35,132 bases of DNA from the NCBI GenBank assembly GCA_013375485.1, contig JABXKB010000009.1, positions 1-35,132 on the forward strand. Reading direction: 5' to 3'. Every line of letters begins with the position of its first letter. The stretch's first letter is position 1. The notes under the pieces are model-generated. The model saw only the letters and a program-made list of their open reading frames with translations, was not told where the DNA came from and ran no database searches. This DNA is from Promethearchaeota archaeon. GTDB lineage: Archaea > Asgardarchaeota > Lokiarchaeia > Sigyniarchaeales > SOKP01. Below, one piece after another: positions 1 to 7,600 of the stretch. The position numbers and the translations under genes were made by a program.

Positions 1-2864
1 CAATTAATGAAGCTAGGTCTTCAGCTAGGCCAAGTCTTCTAGCTTCTCGTCAGCTTTCTCAAATAGATACCCGTTTAAGAGAGGTTAATGACAGTATATC
101 TTCATTAAATCAACAGCAGGGAACTGATGGCGCAAATAGAGAAGAGATTAAAGCTAAAAGAGAAAAACTAGAAGCAGAAAAAAAAGAACTAGAGGCAAGA
201 AGAACTGCTGCAACTCAATTGACAGAATCAACTGGTATATTAAAGCTGTTTAATGATATACTTAAAAAAGTTAAAGATTTCTTTGGTAGGTTTATTCCTG
301 GATTTCGTACTGCGGAAGAAGTTGGTCAACAAGGAGAAGCTTTCCCAACCTCAAGAGCAACACAGGAAGATATAGCTAGAGCAAACGAAAGAACTGCAGA
401 TGTAAGCTTCGAAGATAGGCTTGAAGAAAGAAGGTTGGCAGCTTATTATGATTATGAGCTTCAATTAATAGATACAAATAGCACAGCAGAAAGAAGAGGT
501 CTTGAAAGGCAGCTTGAACTAAGGCTTGAGGCTCTTACTATAACTCAACAGATAGCCGATATATCTTCCAAAGGAATAGACAATTTAAACGAAGAAGAGC
601 TTAAACAATTAAGACTTCTAAGTTTGAAGCAGGAAGAAATATTAAAAAGGCAACCTAGCGTAAAAGACAGAATCTTCGATGAGATAGCTGTAGATCCAAA
701 AGGTGCTGTAGATAACGTAAATAACACATTAGTAAAAGGAGCAAAAGACTTTACCGATGCTTTGGTTAATGGTATAGAAGCTGCAGTTGTCGAAGGCAAA
801 GATTTAGGTGATACTTTAAGGGGTGCAGCTACAGAGTTCTTAAGAGAATTAACTAGAACAAATCTTAGAAATGCAATAGGAGGCATAGCAAGTATTTTTA
901 GTGGTGGTCCAACTACTTTCGAAGGATCGACAAATCCTGCGGCTAGAGGTGGAAGCCCACAAAATGCAGTTTGGACTCGTTCTGCCGACATAAGGATCGG
1001 TGGATCATCTAGAAGTAATTCTGGAGGTTTAGGAGGTGTAGGAGGTGAATGTTCTGGAAATGGATGTATTTTTCAAGATCCAAACTATGGTGAACAATCA
1101 ACATCAAACTCAAGTTCTACTATTGGAGATATATTTAAAAAGATATTTGATGGCTTTAAGAATTCTTTTAGTTCTATATTTAATGGTTTAAAAGGGATTT
1201 TAGGCAACATAGGTAGTAGTGTCGGAGGTTTCTTCGGTAATTTATTTGGCTTTGAAAAAGGAGGTAAAGTAACTGGAGGTTCTGGATCTAAAGATGACGT
1301 TCCAGCAATGTTGATGGGTGGCGAGTTCGTAATGAATAGAAACTCAGTTCAAAAATACGGACCGCAATTCATGGAAGCTGTTAACTCTGGCAAGCTTCAA
1401 AAATTTGCTACTGGAGGAATAGTTGATCCAGAAAAAATACCAACACAAAATAGAACTGGTAATTATTTTGCTCCAGGAATTAGAGGAACTGGTAAAATTA
1501 CTGGAGCGCAAGCCTTAAGAAGTTTTGCTACTCAAGGATTTACAGTAGGAGAAACTGATTTTATAGGGGCTTCTGGTGCTGGTTCTAGCGGAGGTGCTGC
1601 ATTTATAGATTTAGAGCCAGAAAGTATTAGGTTAACAAATAGAGGTAGAACAGCTGGAACCCCATTGCAGTTAGCTACTCAAGACGCAAAACAACAGGCT
1701 TTTGATTTAGCACTTCAAGATGAAAGACTAAGAGCAGAAATTAAAGCAGAAGAAAAAAGACAAAAAGAAGAATTTAAAAGGGCTGTTATTTCTACTGTCG
1801 CAAGTGCTGTAATAAGTTATGGCGTTAATGTCGGTGTTTCTGGTTATAAGAATGCCGCAAATGCATATACGGCTAAAGCTGGTGCAGAAGCCACAACAAG
1901 TGGTAGAGTTTGGGAAGGATTAAAAGGTGTTTGGGGTGGTGGAACCTTAGAAGGTGGAGGAACTCAAACTTATGGAGGTTTTGCTAATTTATTTAATGGA
2001 AGAGGAACTGTAACCCAACAAAATTTAGCTAATTACTGGGCTAATAATATTAGCGACCCAGGCGCTCAACAATTCTTTAAGTCTGGAACATTTCTTAATA
2101 GTCAAGGATCTTATCAGTTTGTAGCTAATAATCCAGAGGTTAAAAAAGTTATAGAAAGCGGAGGAGGTTCTAATATTTTAAGTAGATCTTCTGCTCAAGC
2201 AGCAGCATCTTCTCAAGTTACCGCTAACAGTGCTATACTTAGAGATGAACAAACAAGAGGTCTTGCTGAAGTAGCTATAGATAAAATAAGATCTACTATT
2301 AATGCTGGTTTTGATTTTCTTTCTGCTGGAAGCTCTGGTTTCCCTAGAAACCCAAAAATAATAAAAAGCAATACAAACCCACCGCAAAACTTCACTGGTA
2401 TTGTGCAATATCCATTTGGAAGACGAGCTTATTTAAGAGGAAAAGCAATAGACGTAGATAATATAGATAGCTATGCTACTGGAGGATCGATACCAAATGT
2501 TGCTGGTATAGATACAGTTCCAGCAATGCTTTCTGGAGGAGAATTTATCGTTAATAGTGCAGCTGCAGATAGGTTGGGACAAGCAAACCTAGAAAGAATT
2601 AATGCTGGAGAAGATCCAGAAGACCAAAGACAAAATCAAGATGATCTGACTGAAAAATTGGACGAATTAATAAAGGTCACCAAAGAATCAACTGGAGAAA
2701 TAAATATAACAGTAAATGGAGATGGTTCGGCCACAGAAGAAAAGTCTGGCAATTCTGAAGGTGAAGAGCAAAACGTTAGATTGGCTAGGGTTATTAGAGA
2801 TCAAGTTCTTAAAGTTATTCAAGACGAGAAGAGACTTGGCGGAACACTTAGAAGAGGATTGTAA
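1..2864 (+). CDS. Tail tape measure protein, C-terminal part (5' end outside window)
   Basis: The frame is open from the left edge (first whole codon at base 3), so this is the end of a longer gene; the TTG at 219 is only an internal codon. About 953 residues are visible. The first 75 are a charged coiled coil rich in Glu, Lys and Arg. A Gly/Ser/Asn-rich stretch follows near bases 1000-1130, and a hydrophobic Ala/Val segment near 1780-1860. Two copies of the motif common near the C-termini of phage tape measure proteins are present: DDVPAMLMGGEFVMNR near 1295 and DTVPAMLSGGEFIVNS near 2512. Tape measure proteins set tail length inside the tail tube and pass through the host envelope at infection. 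The next gene starts on the last base of its stop codon (TAATG). Family assignment is firm; the total length is unknown. Confidence 0.88.
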   Translation, partial: INEARSSARPSLLASRQLSQIDTRLREVNDSISSLNQQQGTDGANREEIKAKREKLEAEKKELEARRTAATQLTESTGILKLFNDILKKVKDFFGRFIPGFRTAEEVGQQGEAFPTSRATQEDIARANERTADVSFEDRLEERRLAAYYDYELQLIDTNSTAERRGLERQLELRLEALTITQQIADISSKGIDNLNEEELKQLRLLSLKQEEILKRQPSVKDRIFDEIAVDPKGAVDNVNNTLVKGAKDFTDALVNGIEAAVVEGKDLGDTLRGAATEFLRELTRTNLRNAIGGIASIFSGGPTTFEGSTNPAARGGSPQNAVWTRSADIRIGGSSRSNSGGLGGVGGECSGNGCIFQDPNYGEQSTSNSSSTIGDIFKKIFDGFKNSFSSIFNGLKGILGNIGSSVGGFFGNLFGFEKGGKVTGGSGSKDDVPAMLMGGEFVMNRNSVQKYGPQFMEAVNSGKLQKFATGGIVDPEKIPTQNRTGNYFAPGIRGTGKITGAQALRSFATQGFTVGETDFIGASGAGSSGGAAFIDLEPESIRLTNRGRTAGTPLQLATQDAKQQAFDLALQDERLRAEIKAEEKRQKEEFKRAVISTVASAVISYGVNVGVSGYKNAANAYTAKAGAEATTSGRVWEGLKGVWGGGTLEGGGTQTYGGFANLFNGRGTVTQQNLANYWANNISDPGAQQFFKSGTFLNSQGSYQFVANNPEVKKVIESGGGSNILSRSSAQAAASSQVTANSAILRDEQTRGLAEVAIDKIRSTINAGFDFLSAGSSGFPRNPKIIKSNTNPPQNFTGIVQYPFGRRAYLRGKAIDVDNIDSYATGGSIPNVAGIDTVPAMLSGGEFIVNSAAADRLGQANLERINAGEDPEDQRQNQDDLTEKLDELIKVTKESTGEINITVNGDGSATEEKSGNSEGEEQNVRLARVIRDQVLKVIQDEKRLGGTLRRGL

Positions 2865-3655
2865 TGTTTGATGGAATATTTAATCATGAAGCTAGAGTTT
2901 TCACGGATAATTATGAATTATCTGGAGTAAATTCGGTTGAGTTTAATTATAGGTCTTCAAGTCAAACGCAGGGTGTTCTTGGAACGAATAGAGGCTTTTC
3001 TTTTCCTGGATCTGCGGCTAGTCAGCAATTTGTTTTAAATAGAAATTTGATATATAATGATCCTGTTTTAAATTATACTGGACGTGAACCAATAAAAGCT
3101 AGTATTTTTTACAACAACGGCCACTATGGTTTTGAGAAAGGTTATCTTACTGATTATAGTATAAATTGTGCAGTTGGTTCTGTCCCTAGATGCGCTTCAA
3201 CATTCTTGGTTTCTGATGAATTGAAAACTGGAATTTCTGGTAGAAATGACATCATAAATCCTCATCCTTTGTTAGATATTCCTAGTCAAGGATCTATATC
3301 TATAACATGCGATAATTCAACTACGAATAGAGTTGTTGGTTTTAATTATTCTATAAAAGCCACCAGGAAACCTTTATACGCAGTAGGTCAACAAGAGCCT
3401 TGTGATGTAGAAACGATATACCCAATAATTTATAGAGCAAATGCATCAATAGAGATTGATGATGCATTTTTGCAAGATTCTTTAAATTTTCTGGATTTAA
3501 GAGAGAATAAAAATTTATCTTTATCTATAAACGGAAGAGACGGTAATCAATTACAAAGTGTAAGTATACCAAACGCAAGCCTTGTCAGTGAAACTGTTAG
3601 ACTCGCGCCAGAAGGAAGCTTGCGGCTTGATATAAATTATATTGGTCACGGATAA
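2864..3655 (+). CDS. Tail-tip / minor tail protein, paralogous to the N-terminal domain of the giant LRR protein
   Basis: A 263-residue soluble protein, predicted beta-rich, with no signal peptide or membrane segment. It starts on the last base of the tape measure stop codon, with a weak AGAGGA upstream. I recognise no named family by motif. Its layout resembles the first ~375 residues of the protein at 4691. Both have a GV-N-AEF/SVEF opening block, a YL-(T/N)-(D/S)-Y strand followed by a conserved loop, and a segment ending in a polar strand (YPIIYRANASIEI here, KYPLEGTLNIN there). This suggests a duplicated tail-tip domain. Position directly after the tape measure gene, where distal tail and hub proteins usually lie, supports a tail-tip role. 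The tail role is an inference from context; the paralogy is from reading by eye. Confidence 0.6.
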   Translation: MFDGIFNHEARVFTDNYELSGVNSVEFNYRSSSQTQGVLGTNRGFSFPGSAASQQFVLNRNLIYNDPVLNYTGREPIKASIFYNNGHYGFEKGYLTDYSINCAVGSVPRCASTFLVSDELKTGISGRNDIINPHPLLDIPSQGSISITCDNSTTNRVVGFNYSIKATRKPLYAVGQQEPCDVETIYPIIYRANASIEIDDAFLQDSLNFLDLRENKNLSLSINGRDGNQLQSVSIPNASLVSETVRLAPEGSLRLDINYIGHG

Positions 3656-4687
3656 ATGGAAGATTATTACTACGACAGGACTAGGAACTTATCTGGGATA
3701 AACTATGTAGATCTTACAGGTTTCTGCCCTAGTTACGGTATGCAAGTCACGTTTAGGGCTAAAAACGACACAATAACTTACGATAATAATTACTTTTCCA
3801 AAAATCCAAAAACCATTAATAGTGTAACTGCGGAATTTTCTTTGTCGTATGATGTAAACGAAAAAGGCGCTCAAGAAATAGCAAACAATCTTGAATCTTT
3901 AAGCGGACAGAATAGTTTTGTATTTAAAACTGACAATGTTATTTACAAAGATTTAAGTGGTTATTGTGATGGTTATGGTATACAGCATGTAAATCAAGAC
4001 TCATACACAGTCAATACAAATATATTTGTGGACGAAGCTCCTAACTTATTTAATTGGAAAAACACAAATTTTATAGAATATACATATAAAGAATGGTCTG
4101 ACGGAGAAACTTATGAGCAAGATGATGTAATTTATTATAATAATTCTGAAATTCAGTGGGATAATTTTTATTATTGTACAGGAGATCATGTTTCTTCTGC
4201 TTCGAATTCACCTACGGGCGCTAGTACAGCTTGGTCACAGGAGTTTTATTGGCAACCAGACGTTAATATGCAAAACAATGTAAACTTTACTACAGCTAAG
4301 TTTAATGGTGTTTGGGAACAAAGAATGAAAACAAAAAAGCATATAGCCTTAGTTCCTTTGTCTTATACTTTTGCTGGTATATCAAAAAAACAACTATTAA
4401 CAATGTTGCATTTTCTTGAGCTTAAAGGTGGCTACAGGAGATTTAGGCACCAAATTCCAACTGTTTACAACAAGCCAAAAATTTATATATGTAATGAGTG
4501 GGTTCATAAATGGAATAATCCAGAAAGTCATGATTTAACTGTTTCTTTTGAAGAAGACCCGCTTGGTATTATGCCTAAAAATGTTCCAGTTGGTGGAACT
4601 ATACCTAGGAAAATTGTCGGTAGTCCAGATACTTTTTTTGGAGGATTTGACGGAGGATTTGATGAGCCTAATTTACCAACAGCTTAA
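3656..4687 (+). CDS. Minor tail protein (lambda gpM-like C-terminus) with a possible carbohydrate-binding insert
   Basis: 343 residues, starting directly after the previous stop codon. The C-terminal ~110 residues (from KTKKHIALVPLSYTFAG) fit the phage minor tail protein M pattern: a segment leading to FLELKGGYRRFRHQIP, then KIYICNEWVHKW and a final strand with VSFEEDPLG. The middle (bases about 4090-4260) reads W-DGETYEQDDVIYYNN, then YYC-GDH, a Ser/Pro/Thr loop and a late Trp. That spacing resembles chitin-binding-like CBM5/12 modules (W, xY-xGDxVxY, xxYxC, PxxxxxW). The N-terminal half repeats a short block, DLTGFCPSYGMQ and DLSGYCDGYGIQ. It probably sits at the tail tip and may touch surface sugars. 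The tail assignment is moderate; the sugar-binding role is an inference from aromatic spacing. Confidence 0.6.
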   Translation: MEDYYYDRTRNLSGINYVDLTGFCPSYGMQVTFRAKNDTITYDNNYFSKNPKTINSVTAEFSLSYDVNEKGAQEIANNLESLSGQNSFVFKTDNVIYKDLSGYCDGYGIQHVNQDSYTVNTNIFVDEAPNLFNWKNTNFIEYTYKEWSDGETYEQDDVIYYNNSEIQWDNFYYCTGDHVSSASNSPTGASTAWSQEFYWQPDVNMQNNVNFTTAKFNGVWEQRMKTKKHIALVPLSYTFAGISKKQLLTMLHFLELKGGYRRFRHQIPTVYNKPKIYICNEWVHKWNNPESHDLTVSFEEDPLGIMPKNVPVGGTIPRKIVGSPDTFFGGFDGGFDEPNLPTA

Positions 4688-4690
4688 ATT

Positions 4691-7600
4691 ATGTCAAGAG
4701 TAAGATTAGATAGCAATAACACTTTAGTTATAATTGGACAACACCCATCATTTAAAACTTATGATGAGACTGGTGTTTTATTTGGTGGTGTTTCTAATGC
4801 TGAATTTTCGTGTGACCTTAATAAACAAAAAGTAGGCGCTATAGGATCTAAAAATTTTCATATAAACAATATAAATAGACATCCAGATATAGAATTATCT
4901 ATAGATTATTTGTTTAATCCATACATGAGGAATGAGACTTACTTAGGTCTTGGTGTATCAACTGGTCTTAATTATAAACCAACTGGCTTCATAAAAGGAG
5001 CGGAAGACAAGTCTTATAACTTTTATTTTTATAATCATCCAGATCAAGGATTAGATTCTATAGAATACTTTAAATCTCTAGATCTTTTAAATCCCAATAG
5101 TGGAGAAATATTTTCTTTTGGTAATGCTTACTTAAATAGTTACGAGCTTTCTTTTGAAAACGGTTCTATTCCTGTTGCTAGGACTTCTTATATTTGCTCT
5201 AATATGCAAGGAGATACTTATACTGGTAATGTAAAATCTCCAGCTATAAATCTAGCTTCTGGAAACGCAAATGAAGTTGGAAACCTTGTTGTTTCTGGAA
5301 CTGTTTTGTCTGGAATTGATCCTACTACTAATCAATATTTTGACTTAACAGACCCAAGCGTTCATGCTCCGCCTTGTGGTTTAACGATAGATTTTGCTAA
5401 TTTACAAATTGGAGGACAAAAACTAGATAGAACAGACCATAGGTTAACTAGCTTAAATGTTGCTATACCTATAAACAGAGTTGACTTGCAAGGACTTGGT
5501 TCTGATTATGTATATGGAAGAAAAGTAAAGTACCCTTTAGAAGGCACTTTAAATATAAACTCAAATGTTTCTGCTTATCAAACTGGATTTGTTTCTGGAT
5601 TGTTAGCAAATGAAGAGTTTTACTCTTTTAATTTAATAGCAAAAACAATAGATGGAACTTTTGCTTCAATATTAAAATTCTCTGACGTTCGTTTGCAAAA
5701 TTTCTCTTATCAAATGCAAGTAAATGGAAGTATGTCTTATAGCTCTTCATTTTCTTTTAATGTTAATAATGAAGAGGATTTCAACTTTTGGACAACAGAA
5801 TTTAGGGACACAATAGTATTTAACTCTATAGGTGATGTTATAAACCAAACAGCCGCAAGTATACCAGATGAATGGAGTAAGAATGATACCAACGCGGCTA
5901 GGCTTCAAATAGGAACGACAGCTTTATCAATAGGTCAAGAAGCTTTTTCTGGTTGTGTTAATATGACTGGAGGTTTGACTATACCAGATTTTTCAGAGGA
6001 CATAGGAAGCGCAGCTTTTAAAGATTGTAGAAATCTTGATGGAAGCCTGTATCTTCATGATAGTTTAGAAAATATAAAATATCAAACTTTTTATAATTGT
6101 TCTGGTTTTGATGATTTATATTTAGGAAAATCAATAAAATACATAGGACAAGAGGCTTTCTATAATTGTACAGGTTTAAGTGAAAGTTTAGTAATCAGAA
6201 ACACAATAACAGGAATAGATGACAGGGCTTTCGCTAACTGTTCTGGATATACAAAAAGCATTACCATATCAAACAATTTTACAACAAGCCTTGGTGTTAA
6301 TGTTTTTTCTGGTTGTCAATTTAATAAATTGGTAATCGATAATTCTTTAGTTTATGTTAACGATCTGGACTTCGATAGTTTTTCCAACTCAAACGTTTTA
6401 TTAAAGCTTCCAGATTATATAACTGGCGTTGGAGATAATTCTTTTGACAATTATTCCATTACAGGGTCTTTGCAATTACCGCCGTTTTTGAAAGACATAG
6501 GTAAAAGAGCTTTTTACAATAATAATTCATTAAATGGATTTATAGTAATAAACGATGTTGTAGAACACATTGATGACGAGTCTTTCTATGGTTGTTCTAG
6601 TTTAAAAGGAAATCTGATATTGCCCAATAGTTTAACTGGTTTAGGTAATTATGCTTTCGCTGGATGTGAAAGCCTCGGTACTGGTTTGTCTATATCAAAT
6701 TCTATAAATACAATACAATCTGGTACTTTTTCTGGTTGCGCTGGATTCTCTGGAGATCTTTCTTTGGGCGAAAATATTCAAAATGTTGAAGCTGCAGCAT
6801 TCTTTGATTGTTCTGGGTTTGATGGCAAGTTAACAGTCATAGGCCCAAAAACATTGGCTATTGACTCTTTCCAAAATACAAACTTCAATAACTTAACAAT
6901 AGATAAAGTTGTAACTATTAACGATGGTGATTTTGATGCAATTCAAAACAGCTTAGTTTCCTTGACTATAGGATCAGAAACCACCACAATAAATCAAAAA
7001 TCTTTTGATGTTTATAGTTTCACTGGAGGTTTAAACCTAAATAATGTTTCTTTAGTGGGTGACAGTGCATTTTCTGGAGTCAACGGTTTAAATGGTAATC
7101 TTGACTTAACTGGTGTAACAGGTTTGGGCGTAGGAGCATTCCAAGACTGCAATGGTTTCGATGGTCAACTTTTGATGCCTAGCTCTATAACTGCAGTAAA
7201 AGAAAAAACATTTTACAATTGCGAGAATTTAACTGGATCTATAAATATACCAAATTCTGTTACTGGTTTAGGTGATTTTGCATTCTACAATAATACTGGT
7301 TTTTCCCAGCTTAATTTAAATAGTGGTTTGAATTATATCGGTAAAAACACTTTTGAAAATTGTATAAATTTGAACGGAAGCGTAAACCTGCCAGACACGA
7401 TTAGTTTTGTGGACGACTATGCTTTTGCTTCATGTTCTAGTTTAAATGGATCTTTAGGTCTTCCTTGTGATTTAACTGGTTTAGGTGTTCATTCTTTTTC
7501 TGGTTGTTCATTTGCGGGTCAACTTTCTGTGGGCAGCGGTTTAAATATTCCAGCAGATTATTTTAATGGTTTTTCTTTTAATCAATTAAATATAAAAGGT

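Noticed and set aside
545-991. 148-residue minus-strand frame within the tape measure gene
   Set aside because: Antisense shadow of a clear tape measure coding region, with low-complexity composition.
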